A DNA stretch of 48,523 nucleotides from a bacterium (GTDB lineage: Bacteria; Bacillota; Clostridia; Lachnospirales; Lachnospiraceae): assembly GCA_023666335.1 (NCBI GenBank), contig JAMPCE010000001.1, positions 1-48,523 on the forward strand, in the 5' to 3' direction. Under the pieces are notes generated by a model that saw nothing but the letters and a program-made list of their open reading frames with translations, ran no database searches and was not told the DNA's origin. Position 1 is the stretch's first letter; each line of letters opens with the position of its first letter. This document shows positions 8,613 through 17,687 of the stretch, piece by piece. The translations under genes were made by a program, and so were the position numbers.

Positions 8613-9527
8613 TCAGACCTCCGCCACATCATAGGGCGTGGTCTGATACACATAGTAATTGAGCCAATTCGAGAACAAGAGCTGTCCCGCGGAGCGCCAG
8701 TTGACGACGGGCGCTTTCGTGGGGTCGTTGTTCGGGAAGTAATTGACAGGGATCCTGGGATTCATGCCCTTATCCCGGTCGCGGGCATATTCGAGCGCCA
8801 GCGTGTCCGCGTCGTATTCCAGATGGCAGGTGACAAAGAAATGGCGGCTGTCTTCGGTCTTTGCGATAGCGACGCCCGCCTCGTCGGAGCAGGCCATCAG
8901 TTCCAGATCCGGAACGGAGGCGATCTGCCCCGGCGCGATCGTCATAAAGCGCGACTGCGGCGCGTAAAACACATCGTCGAACCCGCGAAAGAGCGGGGAC
9001 TGTTTCTTCATGATCCTGTGCGGATAGATACCGGAGAATTTTTCATTCAGGACTTCACAATCCAGCCCGTAATAAAAATAGAGAGCGGCATAAGCGCCCC
9101 AGCAGATATGCATGGTACAGTGCACATGGGTGCGGCTCCAGTCCATGATGGTGCAGATCTCGTCCCAGTATGCCACCTTTTCAAAGCGGACATGCTCCAG
9201 CGGCGCGCCGGTGATGATCATACCGTCAAATTTACGGTCTTTGATCTGGTCGAAAGTCGTGTAAAAGGACGCCATGTGGTTGGAGTCGGTATGCTGCGGC
9301 GTGTAGCTTGCCGTCTGTAAAAACTCGACATTTACCTGCAACGGGGTGTTGGAAAGCTTGCGCAGAAGCTGCGTTTCCGTGACTTCCTTTGTGGGCATGA
9401 GGTTTAAAATCAGCACGTCCAGCGGGCGGATATCCTGATGCAGGGCGCGATACTCCGTCATAACGAAGATGTTTTCCTGTTCCAATATACTGGTTGCGGG
9501 CAGAAGATCTGCGACTTTAATCGGCAT
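8613..9527 (-). CDS. metA: homoserine O-acetyltransferase (MetA family)
   Basis: A 304-aa enzyme that activates homoserine for methionine synthesis in the cytoplasm. With the start at 9527 the family numbering fits exactly: Cys142 (HICWGAY), His235 and Glu237 (CHLEY) form the catalytic set. Residue 111 is Glu (TGAPLEHV); in MetA enzymes Glu111 goes with acetyl-CoA use and Gly111 with succinyl-CoA, so despite the family's usual name this should be an acetyltransferase. An upstream in-frame ATG at 9572 would add 15 residues, but AGGGAGG lies six bases before the ATG at 9527 and MPIK is the usual N-terminus. It has its own promoter on the minus strand and no visible SAM or T-box riboswitch. Confidence 0.93.
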   Translation of the reverse strand: MPIKVADLLPATSILEQENIFVMTEYRALHQDIRPLDVLILNLMPTKEVTETQLLRKLSNTPLQVNVEFLQTASYTPQHTDSNHMASFYTTFDQIKDRKFDGMIITGAPLEHVRFEKVAYWDEICTIMDWSRTHVHCTMHICWGAYAALYFYYGLDCEVLNEKFSGIYPHRIMKKQSPLFRGFDDVFYAPQSRFMTIAPGQIASVPDLELMACSDEAGVAIAKTEDSRHFFVTCHLEYDADTLALEYARDRDKGMNPRIPVNYFPNNDPTKAPVVNWRSAGQLLFSNWLNYYVYQTTPYDVAEV

Positions 9528-9613
9528 GAGCGGCCTCCCTGTTTTCTGATCCTGATTTTCCTTTGCGCGCATGAGGATATCCTATGCGCAGAAGTCTTTT
9601 TGAGTCTGCGCCC

Positions 9614-9642
9614 ATCATACCATAAATGGGGCAGTACTGCAA
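9614..9642 (-). promoter_or_regulatory. sigma-A promoter of metA
   Basis: On the minus strand TTGCAG (9642-9637), a 17-base spacer and TATGAT (9619-9614) with TGG before it, an extended -10. The leader to metA is about 80 bases. Confidence 0.65.
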
Positions 9643-9728
9643 GGCGCGTTCGGCGCTGCCTTGTTAAAAAAGCCTAAAATCTGTTCGCGGTCTTCTGAAT
9701 CTTTGTGAGAAAAAAACAGCTGATCCGG

Positions 9729-9758
9729 TTGACTTGTCCCATAAAGCTATGGTATATT
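9729..9758 (+). promoter_or_regulatory. sigma-A promoter of the secreted-protein gene
   Basis: TTGACT at 9729-9734, an 18-base spacer and TATATT at 9753-9758 with TGG directly before it (extended -10). Transcription would start about 9765, at the edge of a G10 tract. Confidence 0.7.
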
Positions 9759-9766
9759 TTTTCAAA

Positions 9767-9794
9767 GGGGGGGGGGTAAATTTTTTTATCCCCC
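9767..9794 (+). repeat. G10 tract and hairpin at the predicted transcript 5' end
   Basis: Ten Gs at 9767-9776, then TAAA, a T-rich loop, TTTA and five Cs. Five Gs can pair with CCCCC (9790-9794) and TAAA with TTTA (9785-9788), leaving a four-base loop. It begins about eight bases after the -10 box. Confidence 0.7.
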
Positions 9795-9855
9795 AAAACG
9801 ACCACACTTACGGATGACAGTAAAATGACAGCAAATCAAAAGGAGGAAGTTTGAA

Positions 9856-10422
9856 ATGAAGAAAGCAATTGCACTTACTTTGGCAGGCATCATGATCTTC
9901 TCTACCCCTGTTATGGCGCACGAAACAGTTGGCTGCCCCGGATCTCCCGTAGCGGTTTATCTGGAGGGCGGTTCCGATATCGGTGATCCCGAGCAGACAG
10001 TTCTCGCGATCAACGAGGATAAAACCATCGGTGAACATATGAACAATGCAGTTCTCGATCACTGGGATATGGATGAGGTGCAGGATCTTGCAATCGGTCA
10101 GGGCGCTGTCCTTGACGGCGTAGAGGCTCCCGGTCTTACCTTTGATCTGGTAAAGCCTGAGCTTAAGAGAGTTTATGCGGCAAAGGATCTGGCTTATGGC
10201 AAGGGTTCTCTGCTCGCCGTTGCAAACGTACACACCCACGCAGGCTATGCTACCGCAAAGGTAACGTTCTACGCACCCGGCGTAAAGGCTGGTCAGGCGA
10301 TCACCGTTTATCAGCGCATTACGGATGACAACTGGGTAGCGGTTCCTACCGTTGTTACCGATGACCATGTAGTGGTTGACATTACCGCTAACGGTCATCT
10401 GGCATTCATCGAGGCAAAATAA
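9856..10422 (+). CDS. small secreted protein of unknown function
   Basis: A 188-aa protein with a signal peptide (MKKAIALTLAGIMIFSTPVMA, cleavage expected after residue 21 before HETVG). The mature part has no transmembrane segment, no sortase motif and no lipobox. Its C-terminal about 80 residues (VNVHTHAGYATAKVTFYAPG onward, in which a glycine-rich region and a predicted beta pattern are visible) look like a small beta-sandwich domain; I do not recognise a family. Codon use (GTT, GCA, TAC) differs from the GC-rich neighbours and suggests high expression. AAGGAGG at 9840-9846 precedes the ATG. It is monocistronic: own promoter with a G10 leader, own terminator at 10465. Confidence 0.75.
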   Translation: MKKAIALTLAGIMIFSTPVMAHETVGCPGSPVAVYLEGGSDIGDPEQTVLAINEDKTIGEHMNNAVLDHWDMDEVQDLAIGQGAVLDGVEAPGLTFDLVKPELKRVYAAKDLAYGKGSLLAVANVHTHAGYATAKVTFYAPGVKAGQAITVYQRITDDNWVAVPTVVTDDHVVVDITANGHLAFIEAK

Positions 10423-10464
10423 TCAGGCACAGACATTATGAAATGATTCTAAGTGTGGGAACAG

Positions 10465-10496
10465 GCGCCGCCCGTTACGGGCGGTGCTTCAATTTT
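10465..10496 (+). terminator. rho-independent terminator of the secreted-protein gene
   Basis: A ten-pair stem built on GCCGCCCG and CGGGCGGT with loop TTA (10465-10487), followed by TTCAATTTT. Confidence 0.8.
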
Positions 10497-10530
10497 CCGA
10501 TAAAACTTCAATGTGGGGGAAGAGCGGATC

Positions 10531-10821
10531 ATGGAAACAGCTTATCAGAAAGTAAAGGTGCACAATGAACTGGAGTGGTGTCAGGTAAAGGATATGGAGA
10601 CGAAGGAAAAGATTGAAAAAGTGCTGTTAAAGCACCGGGTTTCCTATTTTGTCAAGTGGGAGAAGCCGAAACTCTTTTCCGGCGATCCTTTCGGATCCTG
10701 CGTGTTCTGCGTCAACCAGTTACAGAAAGAGAGCGCGGACGACGCGATCCAGGAGCTGGACGAGGAGACGCGGGACAGGATCCGCTTCATCAATCGCAAG
10801 GTAGACAGAACATTTTATTAA
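10531..10821 (+). CDS. conserved-looking 96-aa protein of unknown function
   Basis: A 96-aa soluble protein rich in Lys and Glu, with three cysteines (EWCQV near residue 17, then CVFCVNQL near residue 57) and no signal peptide or membrane segment. A GTG at 10513 is in frame, but GGGGGAAGAG lies just upstream of the ATG at 10531, which gives MKVHNEL-like short N-termini (here METAYQKVKVHNELEW). The alternating pattern and C-terminal helix (ADDAIQELDEETRDRIRFI) would suit a small alpha/beta fold. I do not recognise the family. It ends 28 bases before a bidirectional terminator. Confidence 0.65.
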   Translation: METAYQKVKVHNELEWCQVKDMETKEKIEKVLLKHRVSYFVKWEKPKLFSGDPFGSCVFCVNQLQKESADDAIQELDEETRDRIRFINRKVDRTFY

Positions 10822-10828
10822 AATATAA

Positions 10829-10844
10829 AACAACATATGTTATT
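10829..10844. repeat. 16-bp palindrome, one mismatch (AACAAC-ATAT-GTTATT)
   Basis: A 15 of 16 copy of the dispersed motif in the gap between two convergent genes, just before the shared terminator. Confidence 0.65.
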
Positions 10845-10880
10845 AAAAAACCTGCCGTGTGACCTACGGCAGGTTTTTTT
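10845..10880. terminator. bidirectional terminator
   Basis: AACCTGCCGT (10849-10858) pairs with ACGGCAGGTT (10866-10875); a T run follows on each strand. It serves the 96-aa gene on the plus strand and the activase gene on the minus strand. Confidence 0.88.
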
Positions 10881-10891
10881 GGATGATACGG

Positions 10892-13800
10892 CTATCCGAC
10901 TTTGCGATCGGTTTTCTGGCTTTGATGCAGATTCTTCTGCGCTGTGGAGAGCATCAGCTTGATGCGGTTTAACTGATTGACTTCGCTGGCGCCGGGATCG
11001 TAGTCGATCGCGACGATGTTCGCGCCGGGGAAGCGTTTCCGCAGTTCTTTGATGACTCCCTTTCCGACGACGTGGTTTGGCAGGCAGCCAAAGGGCTGGG
11101 TGCAGACGATATTGCCCACACCGCTGTGGATCAGTTCCACCATCTCTCCGGTGAGGAACCACCCTTCCCCCGTCTGGTTGCCGATATTGACGATGGGCTT
11201 TGCGTAATCCACCAGCGTGTAGATGCTCACGGGCGGCGTAAAATGCTTACTCTTGGCAAATTCTTCCGCAGCCGGCGCGCGCAGCCACTCCAAAGCCCGG
11301 ATGCCGAGTGCGGATACCAGAGAGGCTTTTTTAGAGGTCCCGAGGTAGTCCGCCTTGTAGATCTGGTTGTAGAAGCAGTAGAGCATAAAGTCCAAAAGAT
11401 CAGGCACCACGGCTTCCGCACCCTCTGCTTCCAGCAGTTCCACTAAGTGGTTATTGGCGGCGGGGGCAAATTTCACCAGAATTTCTCCGACAATGCCCAC
11501 ACGGGGTTTCTTTAAGTTCTCGTCGATGGGGACGGCGTCAAATTCGCGGATCATCTGCCGGCACATTTTCCGAAACGTCAAAAGATTCATATGTTTTTTC
11601 GAGACAAAGTCCCGGCAGCGCGCAAGCCATTTGGCGTGCAGGGCGTCCACGCTCCCCGCCTCTTTTTCGTAGGGGCGCATCCGATAGACGCAGCGCATAA
11701 AGATATCGCCGAAGAGGGCGCTGTAAGCCGCGCGCATCAAAAGCTGCGCATTGATGTGGAAACCGGGATTGCTCTCGATGCCGCCCAGATTTAAGGAGAT
11801 CACGGGGATCTGCTGCATACCTGCCTTTTCCAGGGCGCGTCTGATAAAGCCGACGTAGTTCGTTGCGCGGCAGCCGCCGCCCGTCTGGGTCATGATGACA
11901 GCCACTTTATGCAGATCGTACTTTCCGGAGAGCAGGGCGTCCATGATCTGTCCCACCACCATCAGGGAAGGATAACATGCGTCATTATTGACATATTTCA
12001 GCCCCACGTCCACAGCCCGGCGGTTGTCGTTGTCGAGCACTTCAAAGTGATAGCCGCAGGCATTGAACGCCGCTTCCATGATATCAAAGTGGATGGGCGA
12101 CATCTGCGGGCAGAGGATGGTATAGTCTTGGCGCATCTTTTCGGTGAAAGGCTGCTTCTCGATGGCGCTCGAGCGGATGGTGCGCTGCGTTTTTTTGCGC
12201 TCTCTGACCTGAATGGCGGAGAGCAGGGAACGGATGCGGATCCGCGCTGCGCCGAGATTGTTGACTTCATCGATCTTTAAGCAGGTGTAGATCTTGTCGG
12301 AGCCTGTGAGGATGTCGTTTACCTGATCCGTGGTGACGGCGTCCAGACCGCAGCCGAAAGAGTTTAATTGGATCAGATCGAGGTCTTCTCTTGTCTTGAC
12401 AAAACTTGCCGCCGCATAGAGGCGGGAGTGGTACATCCACTGGTCGGAGACGATCAGCGGGCGTTCCGGAGCCGCCAGATGCGAGACGGAGTCCTCGGTC
12501 AGCACCGCAATATCGTAGGAGGTGATCAGCTCGGGGATGCCGTGGTTGATCTCCGGATCGATATGGTAGGGGCGCCCTGCCAGCACGATGCCGCGCTTGT
12601 GGTTTTCGGTGAGATAGTGCAGCACTTCCTCGCCTTTGCCGCGCATATCCTGTCTGGCGCGCGCCTGCTCGTTCCAGGCGGCTTCCGCTGCATTCATAAC
12701 AGCCGTTATCGGAAGCTCGCTGAATTCTCTGGTCAGGGCTTCGGTGACGGTCTGTAAATTTCGAAAGGACATAAATGGATTGCGGAACCGCACTTCGCCG
12801 CGCCCGATCTCCTCCACATTATTCTTGATGTTCTCGGAATAGGAGGTGACGATGGGGCAGTTGTAGTGGTTGTTTGCCTCGTGAAACTCGTCCCGCTCGT
12901 AAAAGAGGGCGGGATAGAAAATAAAGTCCACATGCTGGTTGATGAGCCATGCCACATGACCGTGCGCGAGCTTGGCGGGATAGCACTCCGATTCGCTGGG
13001 AATGGATTCGATGCCGAGCTCGTAGATGTTGCGGTTGGAGAGCGGGGAGAGCACGACCCGAAAGCCCAGCTTCGTAAAGAAAGTGAACCAGAACGGGTAG
13101 TTCTCGTACATATTTAAGACGCGCGGAATGCCTACAGTGCCGCGTTTTGCCTCGTCCGCGGGAAGCGGCTCGTAGGAAAAATAGCGTTTCAGCTTATAGT
13201 CAAAGAGGTTGGGGACGCCGTTTTCTTTTTTCGCCCGTCCCAAGCCCCGCTCGCAGCGGTTGCCGGAGATGTACTGACGACCTCCCGTAAATTTGTTGAT
13301 GGTCAGGCGGCAGTTGTTGGTGCAGCCCTTACATTTTGCCATGCTGGTCTCAAACTGCAAAGCGTTGATCTGCTCGAGCGTAAGCATCGTGGTCTGAGCG
13401 CCCTCCTGCCAGCGTTCCCTCGCAATGAGCGCCGCGCCGAACGCCCCCATGATCCCTGCGATATCGGGACGTATCGCCTCGCAGTCCGCGATCTTTTCAA
13501 AACTGCGCAGCACGGCGTCGTTGTAGAAGGTGCCGCCCTGCACGACGATGTTTTTCCCCAATTCCGCCGCGTCGGAGACCTTGATGACCTTAAAGAGGGC
13601 GTTCTTGATGACGGAGTAGGCAAGTCCCGCCGAGATATCGGAGACGGACGCGCCCTCTTTCTGCGCCTGCTTGACCTTGGAATTCATGAATACGGTGCAG
13701 CGGGTGCCCAGGTCGATCGGATGCTCGGCAAAGAGCGCGGTCTGTGCAAAGTCTTCCACGCTGTAATTTAAGGATTTCGCAAAAGTCTCGATAAAGGAGC

Positions 13801-15151
13801 CGCAGCCCGAGGAGCAGGCTTCGTTTAACTGTACGCTGTCCACGGTCCCGTTTTTGATCTTGATACATTTCATATCCTGCCCGCCGATGTCTAAGATACA
13901 GTCCACTTCCGGGTCGAAAAAGGCGGCGGCATTGTAGTGGGCTACGGTCTCCACTTCGCCGTCGTCTAAGAGAAAGGCGGCTTTCATCAGCGCCTCTCCG
14001 TAGCCTGTGGAGCAGGAGCGGGCGATTTTTACGCCCTTCGGGAGCAGCCCGTAGATTTCTTTCAAGGAGCGGATAGCGGTCTTTAAGGGGCTGCCGTCGT
14101 TGCTGCTGTAGAAAGAATACAACAGGGAACCCTCTTCGTCCACGAGGGCGGCTTTTGTGGTGGTGGAACCCGCGTCGATGCCGAGGAAACAGTTGCCCCG
14201 GTAGGAGGCAAGGTCAGCAGTCTTCACATGATGGGCGTTATGGCGCGCGCAGAATCCGTCGTAGTCCGCTTGTGTGGCAAAAAGCGGTTCCATGCGCTCC
14301 ACTTCAAATTCCATCTTGATATCGCCCGAGAGTTTGTCGGTCAGTTCTTCCATCGAAAAGCGCGTCTCCTCCTTTGCGTTGAGGGCGGAGCCGATGGCGG
14401 CAAAGAGGTGGGAGTTGTCCGGCGCGATGATATGGGCGTCGTCCAGCTTTAACGTTCGGATGAAAGACTGTTTCAGTTCCGATAAAAAGTGCAGCGGACC
14501 GCCGAGAAAGGCAACATGGCCGCGGATCGGCTTACCGCAGGCAAGGCCGCTGATGGTCTGGTTGACCACCGCCTGAAAAATGGAGGCGGAGAGGTCTTCC
14601 TTTGTCGCGCCCTCGTTGATGAGGGGCTGGATATCGGACTTTGCGAACACGCCGCAGCGGGCGGCTATGGTGTAGAGGGAGTGGTAATTTTTGGCATACT
14701 CGTTTAAGCCTGCCGCGTCGGTCTGCAAGAGGGATGCCATCTGGTCGATGAAGGAGCCGGTTCCCCCGGCGCAGATGCCGTTCATGCGCTGTTCGACGTT
14801 GCCGTCCTCAAAATAGATGATCTTGGCGTCTTCGCCGCCCAGCTCGATTGCCACGTCCGTTGCGGGCGCGAAAGTCTGTAAAGAGGTCGATACCGCGATC
14901 ACCTCCTGCACAAAAGGGATCTGTAGATGGTTTGCCAGGGTAAGCCCGCCGGACCCCGTGATCATGGGGTGCACGGTAAGGTTCCCCAGCTTTTCGTAAG
15001 CCTGAGACAAAAGCCCTGCGAGCGTCTCTCTGATATTGGCGAAATGCCGCTGATAGTCGGAAAAAAGGATCTGCTGCCTTTCATCCAGAATGGCGATCTT
15101 GACCGTGGTGGAACCGATGTCGATGCCAAGGGTATACTGCATATCATTCAT
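10892..15151 (-). CDS. fused 2-hydroxyacyl-CoA dehydratase activase-like protein (BadF/HgdC family, tandem ASKHA)
   Basis: A 1419-aa multidomain protein. Two ASKHA ATPase domains lie in tandem: the first begins [18 protein letters not shown] (residue about 6) with ELGGEDAK and a cysteine-containing [14 protein letters not shown]; the second begins [19 protein letters not shown] (about 320) with DIGGQDMK and [15 protein letters not shown]. The Cys residues in the two glycine-rich loops are those that hold the shared [4Fe-4S] cluster in HgdC-type activases. A cysteine motif ([15 protein letters not shown], about 630) and a long C-terminal region of the DUF2229/CoA-enzyme-activase type follow. 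HgdC proteins inject an electron into (R)-2-hydroxyacyl-CoA dehydratases; no dehydratase gene is nearby, and the substrate of these giant fused forms is not established. The start at 15151 has AAGGAGTG eight bases upstream. Confidence 0.88.
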   Translation of the reverse strand: MNDMQYTLGIDIGSTTVKIAILDERQQILFSDYQRHFANIRETLAGLLSQAYEKLGNLTVHPMITGSGGLTLANHLQIPFVQEVIAVSTSLQTFAPATDVAIELGGEDAKIIYFEDGNVEQRMNGICAGGTGSFIDQMASLLQTDAAGLNEYAKNYHSLYTIAARCGVFAKSDIQPLINEGATKEDLSASIFQAVVNQTISGLACGKPIRGHVAFLGGPLHFLSELKQSFIRTLKLDDAHIIAPDNSHLFAAIGSALNAKEETRFSMEELTDKLSGDIKMEFEVERMEPLFATQADYDGFCARHNAHHVKTADLASYRGNCFLGIDAGSTTTKAALVDEEGSLLYSFYSSNDGSPLKTAIRSLKEIYGLLPKGVKIARSCSTGYGEALMKAAFLLDDGEVETVAHYNAAAFFDPEVDCILDIGGQDMKCIKIKNGTVDSVQLNEACSSGCGSFIETFAKSLNYSVEDFAQTALFAEHPIDLGTRCTVFMNSKVKQAQKEGASVSDISAGLAYSVIKNALFKVIKVSDAAELGKNIVVQGGTFYNDAVLRSFEKIADCEAIRPDIAGIMGAFGAALIARERWQEGAQTTMLTLEQINALQFETSMAKCKGCTNNCRLTINKFTGGRQYISGNRCERGLGRAKKENGVPNLFDYKLKRYFSYEPLPADEAKRGTVGIPRVLNMYENYPFWFTFFTKLGFRVVLSPLSNRNIYELGIESIPSESECYPAKLAHGHVAWLINQHVDFIFYPALFYERDEFHEANNHYNCPIVTSYSENIKNNVEEIGRGEVRFRNPFMSFRNLQTVTEALTREFSELPITAVMNAAEAAWNEQARARQDMRGKGEEVLHYLTENHKRGIVLAGRPYHIDPEINHGIPELITSYDIAVLTEDSVSHLAAPERPLIVSDQWMYHSRLYAAASFVKTREDLDLIQLNSFGCGLDAVTTDQVNDILTGSDKIYTCLKIDEVNNLGAARIRIRSLLSAIQVRERKKTQRTIRSSAIEKQPFTEKMRQDYTILCPQMSPIHFDIMEAAFNACGYHFEVLDNDNRRAVDVGLKYVNNDACYPSLMVVGQIMDALLSGKYDLHKVAVIMTQTGGGCRATNYVGFIRRALEKAGMQQIPVISLNLGGIESNPGFHINAQLLMRAAYSALFGDIFMRCVYRMRPYEKEAGSVDALHAKWLARCRDFVSKKHMNLLTFRKMCRQMIREFDAVPIDENLKKPRVGIVGEILVKFAPAANNHLVELLEAEGAEAVVPDLLDFMLYCFYNQIYKADYLGTSKKASLVSALGIRALEWLRAPAAEEFAKSKHFTPPVSIYTLVDYAKPIVNIGNQTGEGWFLTGEMVELIHSGVGNIVCTQPFGCLPNHVVGKGVIKELRKRFPGANIVAIDYDPGASEVNQLNRIKLMLSTAQKNLHQSQKTDRKVG

Positions 15152-15357
15152 GTATTTTTCACTCCTTGTAAATGGTGGGCTGTCAAAAATTGTCTTTTAT
15201 ACTTATTAAAATGTGTTTTTCGGCACACGACGTCATTATACGACACGGCTTGCAAAAATGCAATCATCCAATTCTTAGGAAAATCAGAAAAATCGTGAAG
15301 TTTTCGGAAGAAAAATATAAAATTTTTATAATCCAACATTTTTGCGGGACTGTATCG

Positions 15358-15386
15358 TTTACTTTTTCAGGGAGGGATGCTATATT
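15358..15386 (+). promoter_or_regulatory. sigma-A promoter of the rhomboid-like unit
   Basis: TTTACT at 15358-15363, a 17-base spacer and TATATT at 15381-15386, overlapping a second TATAAT at 15386-15391. Confidence 0.5.
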
Positions 15387-15437
15387 ATAATAATAGAATT
15401 TCAGGAATAGAATCCGATTTTGGATGGAGTGTGAGAG

Positions 15438-16349
15438 ATGAGTCCTTTTGAGCGGAAATTCGGAAAATATGCGATCAGAAATCTTTCGTTTGTGCTGGTC
15501 TGCTGCTATGCGGTTGGTTATCTTCTGGAACTGGTGGACAGAAGCGGTTTTGTCCTATCCTGGCTGACCTTAAACCCTTATGCCATCCTGCACGGGCAGA
15601 TCTGGCGGCTGGTGACATGGATCCTGATCCCGCCGGAAAGCGGCGGCATTTTCTTCACGCTGCTCATGCTGTATTTCTACTGTTCCATCGGCACGACGCT
15701 GGAGCGCACCTGGGGGACTTATCGGTATAACGTATATTTATTCCAGGGGATGCTCTTTACGATCGCGGGGAGTTTCCTGCTGATGGGGTACTGTTATCTG
15801 TTTGAGCCGGCAGTCACAACCGTGTTATATACAGGCGGTTCCCTGCGCACGGCATCTTTGACTGTGAATATGCCGTATGAATACTTTGGCTATATTGCCA
15901 GAAACTTTAGCACCTATTATATCAATATGTCAATCTTCCTGGCGTTTGCGGCGACTTTTCCGGATGCGCAGGTGCTTTTGATGTTCTTCATTCCGGTCAA
16001 AGTAAAGTGGCTGGGCGTCATCTATGCGGTGATGCTGGTCTTTGACTTTTTCTCCGCGAGCGTGTACGGAAAGTTTGCGATCGGCGCGTCGCTGTTGAAT
16101 TTTATCGTCTTCTTCCTTACGTCGCGGAATATGGCGCACCTGAATCCGAAGCAGATCCACCGCAGGCAGGAGTTTAAGCGGGAGGTGCGCAGGAATACGG
16201 GCATCACGAAGCACAAGTGCGCCATCTGCGGCAGGACGGAAGTGGACAGCCCGCAGATGCAGTTCCGGTTCTGCTCCAAGTGCGACGGAAACTATGAGTA
16301 TTGCGAAGAGCATCTCTATACCCACACGCACATTAAGCGACAGGACTAG
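15438..16349 (+). CDS. rhomboid-like membrane protein without catalytic residues, C-terminal zinc ribbon
   Basis: A 303-aa protein with about six membrane segments. The region ILHGQIWRLVTWILIPPESGG followed by FFTLLMLYFYCSIGTTLERTWGTYRYNVY (residues about 49-100) matches the rhomboid pattern WRLVT...F.H...N...L...G..LE...G..RY, but the catalytic Ser of GxSG and the histidines are absent, so it should be a pseudoprotease of the derlin/iRhom kind. After the membrane part, residues about 255-290 carry CAICG, CSKC and C..H motifs, a probable zinc ribbon on the cytoplasmic side. Function unknown; a role in handling membrane proteins is inference. A 16-bp palindrome lies just after the stop. Confidence 0.7.
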   Translation: MSPFERKFGKYAIRNLSFVLVCCYAVGYLLELVDRSGFVLSWLTLNPYAILHGQIWRLVTWILIPPESGGIFFTLLMLYFYCSIGTTLERTWGTYRYNVYLFQGMLFTIAGSFLLMGYCYLFEPAVTTVLYTGGSLRTASLTVNMPYEYFGYIARNFSTYYINMSIFLAFAATFPDAQVLLMFFIPVKVKWLGVIYAVMLVFDFFSASVYGKFAIGASLLNFIVFFLTSRNMAHLNPKQIHRRQEFKREVRRNTGITKHKCAICGRTEVDSPQMQFRFCSKCDGNYEYCEEHLYTHTHIKRQD

Positions 16350-16364
16350 TGTGTAGAGAAAAGA

Positions 16365-16380
16365 AATAACGCGCGTTATT
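16365..16380. repeat. 16-bp palindrome AATAAC-GCGC-GTTATT (perfect)
   Basis: A perfect, fully self-complementary motif copy in the 75-base gap between the rhomboid-like gene and the sigma-like gene. Confidence 0.78.
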
Positions 16381-16424
16381 AAAAGGCGCGGTCGTCCTGC
16401 GGTTGTGAAAAGATGGAGAGCGGT

Positions 16425-17162
16425 ATGAATCGGGAAATCGAATTTGCCAAAACGCTGGAGGAGGTAAAGAGAAAAGCCAGATCCCGGCAGAATTTTATAA
16501 CAAAAGCGGAGGTGGAGGAAGCGTTTTTATCGCTTTCTCTTTCTGCGGAGCAGATGGAGATGGTCTATGACTATCTGCGGCAAAGTAAGATCGGCGTGGA
16601 CGAGCCGGCGGATGCAGACGCGTTTTTAGAGGACGAGGAGCGGAACTATCTGGAATCCTATCTGGAGGCGGTCGGAGCGCTCCCGGAAGTGACAGATGGA
16701 GAGCGGGAGGCGATCACCCTTTCCGCCATGGCGGGGGATGCGGACGCCGCAAAGCGGCTGACGGAGCTGATGCTGCCTGAAGTGCCGCAGATTGCCAAAC
16801 TCTACACCGGGCAGGGCGTGGGCTTAGAGGATCTGATCGGAGAGGGGAATGTGGCGCTGTCTCTGGGCGTTACCATGCTGGGCGCGCTGGAACATGCGGA
16901 CGAGGTACAGGGAATGCTTGTCCGGATGATGATGGACGCTATGGAGGAGAGCATCGCGGCAAGCGCGGCGGAAGAAAAGAGCGATCAGAAGATCGCCGCC
17001 AAAGTAAACAAGGTGGCGGATGCGGCGAACGCCCTGCAGGAAGAGCTGCGCAGGAAAGTGACGGTGGAGGAGCTGATGGCGGAATCGGGGCTTTCGCGAA
17101 AGGCGATCGAGGACGCCGTGCGCATCAGCGGCGGCAAGATCGAATCAATAATGGTGGAGTAA
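16425..17162 (+). CDS. sigma-70-like protein lacking regions 2.3-2.4 and 4
   Basis: A 245-aa acidic protein whose parts line up with sigma-70: residues about 66-110 (YLESYLEAVGALPEVTDGER) resemble region 1.2, about 120-140 (GQGVGLEDLIGEGNVAL) resemble the core-binding region 2.1-2.2 (compare GRGMLFLDLIQEGNLGL), and about 190-235 (VNKVADAANALQEELRRKVT then VEELMAESGLS) resemble region 3. The aromatic -10 recognition helix and all of region 4 are missing, so it could bind RNA polymerase without recognising a promoter. ATG at 16413 is an alternative start four residues upstream; GGAG at 16415-16418 favours 16425. The next gene follows five bases later in the same operon. Role unknown. Confidence 0.65.
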   Translation: MNREIEFAKTLEEVKRKARSRQNFITKAEVEEAFLSLSLSAEQMEMVYDYLRQSKIGVDEPADADAFLEDEERNYLESYLEAVGALPEVTDGEREAITLSAMAGDADAAKRLTELMLPEVPQIAKLYTGQGVGLEDLIGEGNVALSLGVTMLGALEHADEVQGMLVRMMMDAMEESIAASAAEEKSDQKIAAKVNKVADAANALQEELRRKVTVEELMAESGLSRKAIEDAVRISGGKIESIMVE

Positions 17163-17167
17163 CACAC

Positions 17168-17590
17168 ATGGAGACAGAAAATCGGGATTATAAATATTTC
17201 ATGCAGGATGCGGGGAACATTTATCTGGGCGCGAAGTTGAGCTACGCGGAGATCCTGAAAGATGAGATGGTGAACTTTAAGTATAAGAGCATCGTCGAGC
17301 ACTATATCCTGAAAGATACCGACCCGGAGACGACGCTGGAGAGCCAGCTTTACTATATGACACGGGAGCAGTTTTCCTACAGGACTTACGAACAGTTGAA
17401 AGCCAAAGTGAAGATCAGCATTCTGGCGGAGAAGAAAAGTCTGTTCGGGAAAAAGAAGACGGGTTACGAGACGGAGTTATGTAAACTATCAGACTTTGTG
17501 GACATGAATCTGGCGCGAAAAAAGGCGAGCGGCGTCGTAATTCAGGAACTTGCCATCTCGAAGCTGGCGCTCATGGGATTCAGTGTTTAA
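17168..17590 (+). CDS. 140-aa protein of unknown function, co-transcribed with the sigma-like gene
   Basis: A soluble 140-aa protein (YKYFMQDAGNIYLGAKLSY near the start) with a basic central patch KKSLFGKKKTGYE near residue 95. No signal peptide, no membrane segment and no recognised motif. It begins five bases after the sigma-like protein's stop, so the two are very likely translated together and may act together. No clear terminator follows directly. Confidence 0.65.
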   Translation: METENRDYKYFMQDAGNIYLGAKLSYAEILKDEMVNFKYKSIVEHYILKDTDPETTLESQLYYMTREQFSYRTYEQLKAKVKISILAEKKSLFGKKKTGYETELCKLSDFVDMNLARKKASGVVIQELAISKLALMGFSV

Positions 17591-17652
17591 GCGGGTTTTG
17601 GCGGCGCGATGCCTTGCAGAAAAAAATAATTGCGATTTTTAACAATTTATAC

Positions 17653-17681
17653 TTGCATTCGACAGAAATCTCTGGTATTAT
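17653..17681 (+). promoter_or_regulatory. orphan sigma-A promoter
   Basis: TTGCAT at 17653-17658, a 17-base spacer and TATTAT at 17676-17681 preceded by TGG. No open reading frame follows before the hairpin terminator 30 bases on. Confidence 0.6.
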
Positions 17682-17687
17682 AAGAGC

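Noticed and set aside
9528-9855. SAM or other methionine riboswitch upstream of metA
   Set aside because: Only a short leader with a plain promoter is seen; no SAM-I/II/III-like conserved core.
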